Shown: piece by piece, positions 38,124-46,699 of the stretch
Numbering within the stretch: position 1 is the stretch's first letter
How the letters are laid out: each line of letters opens with the position of its first letter
Source of the DNA: Symbiodinium kawagutii
Taxonomy: Eukaryota > Sar > Dinophyceae > Suessiales > Symbiodiniaceae
Length of the DNA: 64,000 nt
NCBI GenBank assembly: GCA_009767595.1
Contig: VSDK01003992.1
Span: 192,745-256,744 of the forward strand
Direction of reading: 5' to 3'
The notes under the pieces: generated by a model
What the model was told of the DNA's origin: nothing
Database searches by the model: none
What the model saw: the letters and a program-made list of their open reading frames with translations, nothing else
Made by a program: the position numbers and the translations under genes

Positions 38124-41100
38124 GTAACAATAATGGATAAAAACAACACGTAATGATAGCAATGGATCAAACAACAATGATGGTATTGCAATAGTGGATC
38201 AAGGTAGCAAAAAAATATATCAACAATAATGGTAGTAGTGGCGGTAACAAAAATGAAGGATTGCTTGATGCATAACAACAGTCCCAATTTGTGGTTTATA
38301 CTTATACTACTGCATGCCAAGACCAAGTCATCTACCGAGTCAGATTTCCCTGATCTTCGACGGTCAAAACGTACTGAAAGACCAGGCGCAGAAGTGGTTC
38401 TGCATGCATTGAAAGATGGCCGAATGGAAGAAAAACATGCATAGATTCCAGCACTTACTCGCAAAAACCCTGGTGCGCTCGCAAGCACCTTATGCGGTAC
38501 TTACGGAGTATCTCATGAATATATGCCATGGAGTATCTTGTGATCATAGGGTATCTTATGAATATATTTTAGAATGATCATAAAAAAGAATATCTTTTTA
38601 GCTATCATCGGTTCTTGATTCTAGAGTGGGTGATTCAACCAACTGTGTCAGTGGGCGGTAATAGTGACTGATACTCATCATGGACTATAAATGCCGTTAA
38701 GTCTGTAAATATATGAATACTTTTGGAGCGACTGTTTGTTGAACATGAGCGCATATTAATTTCAAGGCAAAGGGTCTGTATGCCTGTATGCTCATAAGTG
38801 CCCTGCATTTTGTATATTTTCAGAGCCACAAGGATTTACATGTGTACATGATTAATGTTTTCGGGGCGGCTTTACATAACCCCCATACCCAGCCAGTGAA
38901 CACATAAACAACTGATTTATCACATAATGTCGGATGAGCATGGTGTGTGATTTATAGCCTGTCCTAAGCTTGAAAACAAAGAACTATGTAAGTCCGAAGC
39001 TTGAAAACAAAGAACTACCCGTTTGGAACAGCTGGACCCTAGCTCAGTAGCTGCTGCTGGTACTTGGAAGATTTCAACTGGGATATCTCACCATGGCACC
39101 TCTCAGGTGGCTGGACAAACCACAAAGTTCACAGTGGTGAATATGACAGTTATAGCCATCCTGAAATATGAAATCAGAATAAATCAGACCATCCCCACGG
39201 CTGGCAAATGTTTTGCTTGGTTTATTACTATACATGCTCAATAAACTGGATGATAACTGGGGAGTCCCATAGTTTGAGAAACAGCCACAAAACACCACCG
39301 CCTCCACCTCCCCAACAACTGGCATCAACGAACCCCACATCCACCTCGCCAAGCTTCATGTAGGGTCAGCTGATCAGAGTTCTGAGAGTTGGAGAGAAAG
39401 AGCGACGCGTTGGGAACCCCGTTCACCGTTAACAAGATGGGTACAGGGTGGTGGGCCACTCACTTATAAGTTGGTTCAACGAGCCATTTAACTATGGTTA
39501 TATCTACCACTTGAACCAGTTGCCTGGTAGTCGCCCCAGCTATGAACCTCATTAGCTAACTCCGAGGCCCACCTTGTATAGATAGATTGTTGGAGAGTTG
39601 TAGCAGGTTTGTTTCATCAACAGTGAGCTTATAGGTCAACCACAGTTAGCAGGTTGACTATCATGTCTTGTAGAGCGAAGAATGACTACTCAATTCATGG
39701 TACTTTCATCTACATATAGCCTATTCATACAACTATAAAATTACCCCCAAATGTAGGCAAATATACCGTACACGGAGTATCTGGGAATGCTCATTGCCGT
39801 ACAGAAGCAACATTGTTTGATCACTAGCGACAAACGGGTCTTATTGCCAACATTTCACCACCAACAATGAGTCTAGCCACGAATTCAATGGACCACCCTC
39901 TGATACAGTCGGCATGTGCCCAATAGTGATGGTTTGCCAGTGGGTGCATCACATGAGCAGTAGGGATTGTCAAGTAAACCCTGCTTGTACACCTTGTAAC
40001 ACAGTTATGCACATGATTGTTGATCCGTAGTAGTGGTGACAAGGAAGCGGGCGTTCAGAATCTTCCATGGTGCTTACCCACTCAAAGTCACCGCTGGAAA
40101 TGCTACGGGTATCATGTGAGGCAATCAAACTTCTGCATGAGCGGCTGCACCCTCAACACAACAAGAATCTTGTTTATCCGCCTCTTGCTATCATTGATGT
40201 TGATGTCAAACAAAGGATGGCAAAATACTTCTGTTAGGGAGGTGCGTTGTTATTGAATCAGGTCTTGGTAGACCCACTGCGATGTCGGTTAGAACCAAGC
40301 ACCAATGAAAAGCTAAATCAATTCTTCTGTGTCCAAAAAACTTGTGTAAGCCTAAAAAACAAGAGAGAACAAGCAAGGGGGGTCAAGTGCTGGTTCATCC
40401 CGCATTGATGGTTGATTAAGCACAAACACAAATTGGACAGGCGTCTGCCGTCCAGAACCTGCGCTTAGCGACGGACAGCCATCACCGAATCCATTCCCAC
40501 CAAAAATCAGTTCCTCAAAAAACAGCATTCTCAACATCAATAAACCATGAATCACTGAATTAAACTAACCATACTCAACCAACATCCACCAACTCATCAC
40601 CAATCCTCAACCAACCTCAACCACCTCATCACCCTCAACCAACATCAACCAATCCACAACCAACTCACCATGCGGCTGGCCGCGGCCTGGTCCGCCAGCG
40701 CTTGGACAATCCGCTGCGCAGAGACGTGGCGATGCAACACGCGCAGCAAGGCCAAGTTGAAGGCCTTGCTGCGCGCAGCGCCCCAGCGATGGGCTTCGAG
40801 TTGGCGAGTTGGCCCAGTTGGGGGAGAATCAAGCCATAGGACCCCCAAAAAAGGTTGGTTGACTACTATATATGGTTAATAATGGATGATTTGGGGGGTC
40901 CCCTATTTTGAGAGACCACCAGCTGGGGGAGCATCATAGGTTTTAATTGGGTAACAGACTTAGTAAGTTGGCTTAGTAAGAACGCTGTAACCAACTGTAA
41001 CCAACTGAATCATCACGGGTCAGCTGGATGTTGCTTACAGTTGGCTCAGCCTATAGCTTGTAGGGACGAATTGAGGTTGCAAGAAGTTCGTTTAGAGAGT

Positions 41101-44100
41101 GATAAAGAACAAGAAGGTTATAATGAGAAGTTAGTTGGTTTAATCAACTGCGGAAGAAAGTGATGATAAGCTGGTTAAGAAGCAATACTAACCAATCTAA
41201 GGGTTGATTGATTGTTGAAGAATAGGTAAATAATGGTGAATAGTTGGTTAAATAATCTGGTTGAGAAGGAATAGTCAGGAATGATTGCAGGCTTGTAAGT
41301 ATTGTAGAAAGCTGGTGAGCTAATAGCTCGCGTGGTTCATCATCAACTATGTGGTGGTTTCTCAAAATAGGGGTACCCCCAAATCATCCATTATTAGTCA
41401 TTATCAGTAATAAACCAACCATTGTTGAGGGTCCCCTATTTTGGGAAACCACCATGTTGACCATAGCTGTTTGTTTAGCAAGCTAGCGAGCTGATTAATG
41501 AGAATGATCAAAATCGAAGGCCTGGGAGCAAGAAAACCATGGTGCTGCCATCATGGTTTTCTCGGTAGTGAAGGACAGTAATCCAACGCTTAGTGGTGGT
41601 TAGTGGTGGGTGGTGGTTAATTACTGGTGGCAAATTATTAGTTTACATATGGTTGGTCATGTATGAATACCAATTGTTGAGGGATACTGAATAAAATGAC
41701 TAGATCAAATAGAACACGTAGGATATGATGGGGTGATGGTTGTGGGTGCTTTAGCAAAGGGGATTCACGATACATAATATATAATGGATATCTAATCGAA
41801 GGTTCATATGGTTATATAATCATAAGCAACAACGATAGGGAACAACAGCAAATCAATAGGGGGTGAAAATGTTGATGCATGGCAAAAAACATGTGGGGAT
41901 ATATTTGATTTTGGGTTGGTCATTCTCATCAGCGGTGAAGCACATTCATTTAAGCCGCATCGATGTGGCATGGAAAACCACAGCCATGTGTTCTGTACAG
42001 AATGACATGGAAGACTATTCAAAGTATATTGACTTCAAATGATTGAAGCCTAGGTTGAGCATCATGTTTCCCACATCTCAAGGATCTCAGTATCTGCCAA
42101 AGTGGTACAGGGTCGTGACACACTCCAGGGTGTGTGAAAAAAATCCCAATGCAAAACTGCATCAAGTCTTGATATACTTTTTGAAAGGCAGGGTGACCTT
42201 CACGTACTTACTGACAGGTGTCGGGGTCTGGGGGACCGAGTGTTGCATATTAAAACGTGGTGAGGTCACGATTGCTGGGGCCGCTGGGCGTTACCGAAGA
42301 TATGCACTGGTATTGCCAGCTTATCTTCAGAACCGCTGCGCATCTGGCAACTGATGAAGCTGCAAACCTTCCTAGAGTTTGACGTTGGCGTGTGTTTACC
42401 CATCAGATTTAGCTGGGTGGCTTTCTTATTCGCAGCTGGATATTGCAGTATGCACTGGAACAATCATCAACATATTGACTGGAACAATCATCAACCATCA
42501 CCAACTGTTGTGTTGCTGCCACGTATTCCAACTCATTTTTCTTGGCTGTTTTGTTCCTCGGTCTACCCAGTACTTAAATTCCTCAAATTTCATCATAATA
42601 ATTCATAGAACACTATGAAACCAGTCAAATCCATGATGTTCCAGAACTTCACCACAATAATCAGTCATTACTACACAGTAGTACCCCTCTGGTTATAAAT
42701 TGGTAATCCACCATTCAGTATAGTTATATCTTCTATTTACCTGGTAATTACCCAAACATGAGCCGAAGTTAGCAGGCCCTGGGGGGTACCACTACCTGTA
42801 GTGCCTTAGTGGTACGGCTCCACCAGGGTCCGTCGTGCCAAGGCACCACGTGCCGCTTCCAGGGCGGTCTTCCATCCAGCTGTCCCTCGACAGCGATCTG
42901 AAAGAACCGCACGTTGCACGCCAGGACCTTCTCGAAGACCTGCGAGCGACCGGGTCAAGCACCAGCCAACGTTCATGGGGGATCATCACCAACCATTTCA
43001 GAGGGAAAACTGGCTAATGATAGGGGAAGCAAGGGGACTAAGGGTGAACTGACCCACTGCCATATGTATTTATGTGAGAATAAGATAGAATAAGTACAGA
43101 AATGATTACAAATGGCTGCAGAATAGGTGCGTGTATATTCTGTAATCATACATGAAGAAGTATATGTATTTCTATGTGCACAGCACCATCTGTAGGAAGA
43201 CCAGCTGAATCAGTGCTGGATTTTCCCAACTAGGTCAGTGTTCGGGCCGGTGCTGCAAAGCCAAGTGGGCAAATGCTCAAGTTGGGTTACTGTACAAAGA
43301 AAGGTACCAAGCACATATTGTAGTGCACCGAAACCAACCCGCTTGAGCCACCAAACCAAGAATGCTGTTGTATCCATATTGATTGATGGTTGTGTGATTA
43401 CGGTGGATTGACTGACAATGTTGTTGTCATGACAGATCATCTTTCTTAGTGAAAACCATATTTTGACACTGTCAATCATACATATACCTTCTTTATGTCC
43501 ATATTATGCGTTCTTTGTCGACAAAAAGAGCCAATATTGCTGCTACATCCAATTGTTATTGCTGGTAGTATACCAAATCTATTGTTTGTTAGTTGTAATT
43601 TGTGGGTTCGTCCAAAAATGGTGTACTCCCAAAACTGGCGTCTCTATAAGTAATGGTAGCTACTGAATGGCTAGCAGGTACCACCAATGGGCTACAACCA
43701 CTGGTCATGGGACCACCATCGCCTCCTGCTGCTCCTTGGTCATCGCTAGATCAAGCAATGCCTCGTGCAACCTGGGTCACCAGAGATCCAACCTCAAGGT
43801 TTTGAAAAACATTTTCGATAGGGTGTGTCCATAAAGGGTTATACCTACACAAACCATCCAAGAATAGGAAAACCAAGCATCTATAGCGGGTAAAACATGT
43901 TTGGACAAACTCATTGGAATAATATCTCCTGAACATATCGCCCAAAAACCATGAGTTGTTTTGCTTGTTTTGTTCATGATCTTAACCTGAAAATTCTAAC
44001 AAAATGTGCTTTGTTTTCTTGCTGTTCATGAGATATGATTGAAACATCTTCAAACCTGGCTCTCTGATAAGCCGCAAACCTAGAAACTAACGGCACTTGC

Positions 44101-46688
44101 AAAGGGTCATCAGGGGTCCATGTGTGCCGGCAGTGAAACTTCTGATGCTGTTCGCCATTGGCACCACGTCAACTATCATGGATTCATGGCGATACGGAGA
44201 TATGACTTGAACGGTGTATCAATCTCATTGCCCAGGGTATTTGCATGCTCATACCATGGTAATTGGTGAACGTAACCATGGTTACGAGATGTTACGAGCC
44301 ATGTATAAAGTCCATTGTCCCCCGTTAAAAATGGCAGCTCTCCATGGTTCCGTGCATACGTTCGCCACACCGCCATGGGGGCATCGTGCCAGAGCGCTCC
44401 CCATCCAGCGTTGCCAAGGCACATTTCTGCACGACTTTGCAACCTGCGATCCACGTTGGCGGCCCGCAGCAGCAAGCGCCACGTAGCGGTCACAGGGCCC
44501 GGAGGCGCTGCTCCGCCATGCTGGGGTCTGGGTGCGCCCGACCAGCGCTCGTAGCTGTACATGTTGGGTGCGCTCAGCCGGGACAACGAGTTGAAGAGCC
44601 ATTGCTTTAAGGCTCGATCCTTAGCACTGGAGGCGATGGACCATGGTTGACCATGGTTGACCATCCCAAGCAGTGGATGGACATCTCAAGCAACCTGTTT
44701 TGGGGTACCCACAGCTATGAACATGTTTGAGTTGGTGCCATGTCTGTGTCAGGGCCAAGAGAATGAGTTCTCGTCTTTACCCTCTGGTGATCTGATATAG
44801 CACTAGAAAATCGACATGCATACTTGAACAACACACACTTGATCATTGCATCGAAATTTAACATACTTACCACTTGAACCGCACAAGTCAAATTCCCCGA
44901 TTGGGTCGTTCAACTGGGAATACTGCGGATGATGTGCCCAACTTCATTCCGGCCATCACGAAAGCTTGACTGCCTCAGGTTTCAATCCCAGAGTTCATGG
45001 AACACATAATCAATCCCTGGTGAAAACAGGGATGCAAAAGGAGTCAATTTTCCCATCAACTCTCTGAGTAACCATGGCTGGTATGACCAATCCCTCTGGG
45101 TCGCTACGCATGCAAACAGCTAGCCTATGCCTGGCAAAGCCGTGTCTGCCGCTGGTAAGTTAGCCATATTGACATCTTTTTAACCAAGCATCAAATGTAT
45201 TATCAAAATAAGTTGCTTGGCCATTGAATTTCTCCAATTCCACTTGCTAATTGGATATCTCCAATTCCACTTGCTAATTGGGCTATTGACAGTGATTAAC
45301 GTTGGTTACACCAGTTTTGGTAATTAATGCAAAGGTAGGATTAATAAACCCCCCCTAATTAATCAACCCCCTCCTGATCCCCAGACCCTGGTCCTTACTA
45401 AAGTTAATTAGGCTCTGATTTCACCCCCTAATAAGTTAGGTACAGCCGAAAACCCCCCCTAATTAATCAACCCCCTCTGGATCCCTAGGATTTTTTTTTG
45501 CTTTTTCCTTTACTTTAGTTTTAATTGAAAACCCTTATCAATCCAATTGCTTCTCATGGCTAGTGGGCTTAGATTTCCCAAAAAATCTATGTGTTTTTCT
45601 TAATCACCCGCCTTTTAAAATCCATTAAAAAACATTGTTTTAAGAGCTCACAAAGGGTACCCCCCACAAGCCTGGAACCCCCCTTTTTGAAATCAATTTA
45701 AAAACAATTGAAATCAATTTAAAAACAATTGAAATCAATTTAAAAACAATTGAGGGCGTTTATTTGGGGGTGGTCACTTTTGGACACCTATGGTCAGACC
45801 TTGTCGACCTTGTCGACCTTGAGGGGGGGGGTTTATTAATCCGGGGTTTGCATTATATAGATATAGTTAATCATCAGAACCAACTCTCAACTGACTATAG
45901 TAATCAAACAAGGTTGGTTAATCATAGCTGGCTAAACAATTGATGACTTTTGGGGGGGCTGGTCCCGAACGTCTGTGGATGGCCCAATCGAACCATGGAT
46001 CAAGCGCAAACAGCTGAACCATGCAAAGCCATTGAGCGGTGGAAAACGCACATTTGATGGAAGGATTCTAGTTTGAAACATTACTACATTGACATATTAT
46101 AGCATCTCATATATACATGATACATGTATCTGTATCGTTGTATAGATAAACAAATCAAACCACATTCAAAAAATGTATATAAGGTGCATCGCACATAGCT
46201 TCAAAAAGCAACTGGTCGCTGGTCATTATCCCCCATGGTTAACCACATGTTTCATCATAGTTCACAGCAAAAAATCATGTTTTGAAACCACCAGGCTTAA
46301 AACCACATGGTTGGGGATCTCAGCCTCTTTGACAACTAGTTAATCAACCATGCATCCTAAATATTGAGGGAAAACAAAACAGTTTCAATCAAGGCACCAA
46401 CAATCGAAGTTGTTTCACCATAATTGCTGCTTATCAATCCCCTATCTACAGTAACCATCATTAATGGCCATAACCCCTTTACATAATCCCTGTAGAATCT
46501 TACCTCAACCCTTAAAAACCCTTTTAAATCCCTACATTCCCTACATAGTCCCTCATAAAACCACCATCCCATGACGCACCTGACAGCCCGTCTCATGGCT
46601 GCGGCCCAGTGTCAGCTTCCGGGGCATTTTGCAGCGGCACGTTCACAGCAGAGCTGCCAGCATCCCCAGAAGAGCTGCTCGACGCCAT
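23621..46688 (-). CDS. Class-3 (DAG-lipase-type) lipase gene, 18 exons
   Basis: Joining 18 minus-strand exons gives one 1,569-nt frame (522 codons plus TGA); all 17 joins are phase-consistent. Exons (high to low): 46688-46617, 44619-44444, 43771-43723, 42939-42796, 40764-40669, 37909-37849, 35406-35363, 33453-33312, 33077-32986, 32299-32264, 31456-31405, 30371-30297, 29076-29000, 28475-28386, 27644-27552, 25422-25338, 24738-24638, 23704-23621. Lipase hallmarks in order: VILCIRG (residues 293-299), GHAHAGILYSSRRV, VLVGHSLGAG (nucleophile Ser about 378), CFLFAPPPVFS (about 408-418) and NFDIIPRTS (acid Asp about 452). It should hydrolyse acylglycerol esters. No membrane span or signal peptide is seen. 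The catalytic His is not placed. Exons 1-8 carry no recognised domain; the gene could start later. Donors: 11 GT, 6 GC. Introns are full of MITEs. Confidence 0.7.
23849..23960. mobile_element. MITE family B copy
   Basis: TCTGGTTGGTGGCTGAACCA to ATGTTTGAAACCACCAAGCA. Confidence 0.65.
24638..24738 (-). CDS. Lipase exon 17
   Basis: YKLFQEARLLDDAVSWNQKE then VLRRLAATDDASQ, between GCTCAG|GT and TCGCAG|GTGGAG. The join to exon 16 gives SLHN-G-YKLF, continuing directly after the conserved DIIPRTS block. Confidence 0.6.
25106..25290. mobile_element. MITE family A copy, long
   Basis: ATATGGCGGTTTCTCAAGCC to GGCTTGAGAACCCCCCATAT, with a longer interior than other copies. Ends 48 bp from lipase exon 16. 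Partial A ends at 25451, 25560 and 25642 lie on its other side. Confidence 0.6.
25338..25422 (-). CDS. Lipase exon 16 (acid residue)
   Basis: Encodes RTFASPLLAFSKAFTMNFDI then IPRTSLHN. The FxxNxDIxPRxS block is a class-3 lipase hallmark with the catalytic Asp. Donor AACG|GCTGCC. The start is GAAG|AGG (phase 0); GAGAG|G two bases later would break phase with exon 15. Confidence 0.75.
25846..25948. mobile_element. MITE family B copy, diverged
   Basis: GGCTGGCGGTTGAACCAGCC to GTTTTCAACCACTAACCGGTT. Confidence 0.5.
26137..26250. mobile_element. MITE family B copy, diverged
   Basis: GGTAAGAGGTTTCAACCCCG to ATGTCAATGAAACCAACAAG. Confidence 0.5.
26397..26506. mobile_element. MITE family A copy
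   Basis: ATATGGTGGTTTCTCAGAAT to ATTTTGAGAAACACCTATAT. One of the cleanest A copies. Confidence 0.8.
26885..26987 (-). CDS. Orphan exon candidate inside a lipase intron
   Basis: 103 nt between CCTCAG|G and GAAGGAG|GCCTCC. Encodes a basic helical segment (TKAHRLWSGLRRVLSRERRE). It would break the lipase frame, so it is either an alternative exon, part of another gene, or chance. Confidence 0.3.
27052..27215. repeat. TAACTATGGTTTATCAACTA tandem repeat
   Basis: Irregular copies of a roughly 20-30 bp unit, decaying into TAACTATGGT units. Confidence 0.8.
27436..27550. mobile_element. MITE family C copy abutting lipase exon 15
   Basis: Inverted ends ATGGGTGGGTCAATA and TATTGATCCATAGCCATA. Its right end lies at the donor of lipase exon 15 (GTG|GTAGATATGGC), so the intron begins with the MITE terminus. 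Confidence 0.65.
27552..27644 (-). CDS. Lipase exon 15 (APPP motif)
   Basis: SVTLRCFLFAPPPVFSLEKP then GKVVVAQSDPV. (C/Y)xFAPPPVFS is typical of class-3 lipases between the nucleophile and the acid residue. Acceptor CCCAG|T, donor GTG|GTAGAT. The donor choice is the least certain part. Confidence 0.7.
28386..28475 (-). CDS. Lipase exon 14 (nucleophile)
   Basis: VLVGHSLGAGVCQLLALLIV then TSPDLAPLLE. GHSLG is the lipase nucleophile elbow. Acceptor CTGAG|GTG, donor TGGAG|GCCGTA. Confidence 0.85.
28907..28946. repeat. 20-bp tandem duplication
   Basis: AACTGCTGGTTCTTGGAGTA followed by AACTGCTGGTTCTTGAAGTG. Confidence 0.9.
29000..29076 (-). CDS. Lipase exon 13
   Basis: Encodes LEQLLATRSATQPRLVSWSN then SGGDD, between TGCCAG|GT and GACGAC|GTGAGA. 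It links the HAHAG block to the nucleophile exon with matching phases. Confidence 0.65.
30297..30371 (-). CDS. Lipase exon 12 (HAHAG block)
   Basis: GHAHAGILYSSRRVFEKVLS then PLQR. Class-3 and DAG lipases have an (A/V)HxG block 50-60 residues before the nucleophile. Acceptor CGCCAG|GC, donor CGAG|GTGAGC. Confidence 0.75.
30658..30697. repeat. 20-bp tandem duplication
   Basis: Two perfect copies of TTTATGGGTCCAAAATCGCC. Confidence 0.95.
30760..30970 (+). repeat. TTACGC cluster 1
   Basis: Ten TTACGC hexamers, all in the same direction and unevenly spaced, usually in a (G/C)TTACGC context. About 0.05 would be expected by chance. Lies in a lipase intron. Confidence 0.85.
31405..31456 (-). CDS. 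Lipase exon 11
   Basis: TVSDLFADLIGDSEDFA, the family block of the type (S)xxDxxxDL between IRG and HxG. Donor CGCAG|GCGAGC. The start at CGCAG|ACC is chosen for phase; AG|G at 31479 is an alternative. Confidence 0.65.
31662..31771. mobile_element. MITE family A copy
   Basis: GTGGTATTTTCTCAAGCCAT to CCTATTTTGAGAACCCCC. Confidence 0.65.
32264..32299 (-). CDS. Lipase exon 10 (IRG block)
   Basis: VILCIRGKLDST, 36 nt, between TCCGAG|GTG and AGCACA|GTGAGG. (V/I)xxIRGT-like blocks are conserved in class-3 lipases; here Lys replaces the usual Thr. Confidence 0.6.
32481..32584. mobile_element. MITE family B copy
   Basis: TTGATGGTTTCAACCCCTTT to CCATCAAACCACCAACCAGT. Confidence 0.65.
32986..33077 (-). 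CDS. Lipase exon 9
   Basis: LAGLHRRPYGGVYGHCLRLH then RVVDLSNGHE, leading directly into VILCIRG. Acceptor GTCGCAG|GC, donor CATGAA|GCTATC. Confidence 0.55.
33312..33453 (-). CDS. Lipase exon 8 (probable)
   Basis: Acidic, probably disordered: starts EEAAEHESELAKAILATTKK and includes TADLDNDKQSSDPFLGA. Acceptor TCTTAG|GAG, donor GCGCGG|GTTGTT. Assigned because phases fit on both sides. Confidence 0.45.
33519..33585. repeat. TA dinucleotide and TTTA repeat
   Basis: Two (TA)n tracts then TTTGTTTATT units. Confidence 0.9.
34333..34814. repeat. GAT/GAC trinucleotide satellite with gap
   Basis: About 480 bp of GAT with GAC and GGT variants; a run of N sits inside. Long poly-Asp/Met/His frames here are artefacts of the repeat. 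Confidence 0.98.
34456..34487. other. Assembly gap, 32 N
   Basis: Undetermined bases inside the GAT satellite; the true repeat length is unknown. Confidence 1.
35141..35342. mobile_element. MITE family D copy
   Basis: Inverted ends ACAAGGTGGGCCCC and GGGGCCCACCAGCT; inside are ATATCTACCATTATCCTGGC and CAGTTGCCC. Its right end is about 21 bp from lipase exon 7. Confidence 0.55.
35363..35406 (-). CDS. Lipase exon 7 (probable)
   Basis: FPTKQPLRYDVYAE between CGCAAG|GA and GCAGAG|GTGGAA. Phase fits exons 6 and 8. Another frame with donor CTAAG|GTACGA is possible. Confidence 0.4.
35620..35672. repeat. ATC trinucleotide repeat
   Basis: About 17 perfect ATC units. Confidence 0.95.
36634..36742. 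mobile_element. MITE family A copy
   Basis: ATATGGCGTGTTTCTTGAAA to ATTTTGAGAAACCACC. TTACGC cluster 2 begins about 45 bp beyond it. Confidence 0.7.
36788..37060 (+). repeat. TTACGC cluster 2
   Basis: Eleven TTACGC hexamers in one direction, often as GCTTACGCGG, with irregular spacing, between two family A MITEs. The 122-codon open frame across it is repeat read-through. Confidence 0.85.
37098..37270. mobile_element. MITE family A copy with nested insertion
   Basis: A copy from GTGTCGCTCAAATGGAGAAC to ATTTTGAGAAACACCCATAT. A 53-bp GC-rich insert (37171-37223) is flanked by perfect 14-bp duplications of GGTAAATAAAGGAT (37157-37170 and 37224-37237). Confidence 0.75.
37849..37909 (-). CDS. Lipase exon 6 (probable)
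   Basis: DAKEALQYCQWTLAMQLGWQ between GCCCAG|GAT and GGCAAG|GTCGTC; phase 0 to 1. No domain recognised. Confidence 0.5.
38073..38123. repeat. GAT trinucleotide repeat
   Basis: About 17 GAT units. Confidence 0.95.
38968..39018. repeat. 30-bp-spaced direct repeat
   Basis: AAGCTTGAAAACAAAGAACT twice, 30 bp apart. Confidence 0.85.
39213..39288. mobile_element. MITE family A, right part
   Basis: GCTTGGTTTATTACTATACA to CATAGTTTGAGAAACAGCCAC; the left end is not recognisable. Confidence 0.5.
39449..39590. mobile_element. MITE family D copy
   Basis: GGGTGGTGGGCCACTC to GAGGCCCACCTTGTAT, with inner TGGTTATATCTACCACTTGA and CCTGGTAGTCGCCCC. Confidence 0.6.
40669..40764 (-). CDS. Lipase exon 5 (probable)
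   Basis: AFNLALLRVLHRHVSAQRIV then QALADQAAASRM, two amphipathic helices, between AGCAAG|GCC and CGCATG|GTGAGT (perfect donor). Phase 0 to 0. Confidence 0.55.
40832..40920. mobile_element. MITE family A between near-identical direct repeats
   Basis: Starts GCCATAGGACCCCC and ends CCTATTTTGAGAGACCACC. Flanked by CCAGTTGGGGGAGAATCA (40814-40831) and CCAGCTGGGGGAGCATCA (40919-40936), 16 of 18 bases equal. Lies 66 bp upstream of lipase exon 5. Confidence 0.65.
41349..41456. mobile_element. MITE family A copy, best preserved
   Basis: ATGTGGTGGTTTCTCAAAAT to ATTTTGGGAAACCACCATGT with inner inverted GGGGTACCCCC and GAGGGTCCCC. A good family reference copy. Confidence 0.85.
42664..42798. mobile_element. 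MITE family D copy forming a splice donor
   Basis: ACAGTAGTACCCCTCTGG to GGGGGTACCACTACCTGT. On the minus strand its terminus supplies the donor of lipase exon 4 (CTACAG|GTAGTGGTACC). Confidence 0.55.
42796..42939 (-). CDS. Lipase exon 4 (probable)
   Basis: 48 codons, phase 0 to 0: VFEKVLACNVRFFQIAVEGQ then LDGRPPWKRHVVPWHDGPWW and SRTTKALQ. Acceptor CTCGCAG|GTC, donor CTACAG|GTAGTG. Clearly protein-like; family unknown. Confidence 0.6.
42984..43066. mobile_element. MITE family C, right part
   Basis: GAGGGAAAACTGGCTAATGA to TGAACTGACCCACTGCCATA. Confidence 0.5.
43723..43771 (-). CDS. Lipase exon 3 (probable)
   Basis: LHEALLDLAMTKEQQE between ACCCAG|G and CAGGAG|GCGATG. Helical, phase 2 to 0. 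Confidence 0.55.
44444..44619 (-). CDS. Lipase exon 2 (probable)
   Basis: 58 codons starting DRALKQWLFNSLSRLSAPNM, then a Pro/Gly-rich part, then TATWRLLLRAANVDR. Acceptor GCTAAG|GAT, donor CGCAG|GTTGCA. Frame stays open beyond the donor to 44176, so a longer exon is possible. Confidence 0.5.
45326..45857. mobile_element. 0.53 kb TIR element
   Basis: Inverted ends TAATGCAAA-n4-GGATTAATAAACCCCCCC (left 45326-45357, right complement to 45857). The left end motif is repeated directly at 45453. Three 21-bp units GAAATCAATTTAAAAACAATT lie at 45689-45751. No ORF. Single copy here. Confidence 0.65.
46228..46300. mobile_element. MITE family B, right part
   Basis: TCACAGCAAAAAATCATG then TTTTGAAACCACCAGGC. 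Confidence 0.4.
46617..46688 (-). CDS. Lipase exon 1 (possible start)
   Basis: ATG at 46688: MASSSSSGDAGSSAVNVPLQ then NAPE, donor CCGGAA|GCTGAC. Low-complexity N-terminus, phase fits exon 2. Whether it belongs to this gene is inference. Confidence 0.4.
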
Positions 46689-46699
46689 GGCCGGCGCGA

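Noticed and set aside
42043..42380. Plus-strand frames including a WYCQLIFRTAAHLATDEAAN stretch
   Set aside because: Protein-like but opposite strand inside a lipase intron, both strands open, no supporting neighbours.
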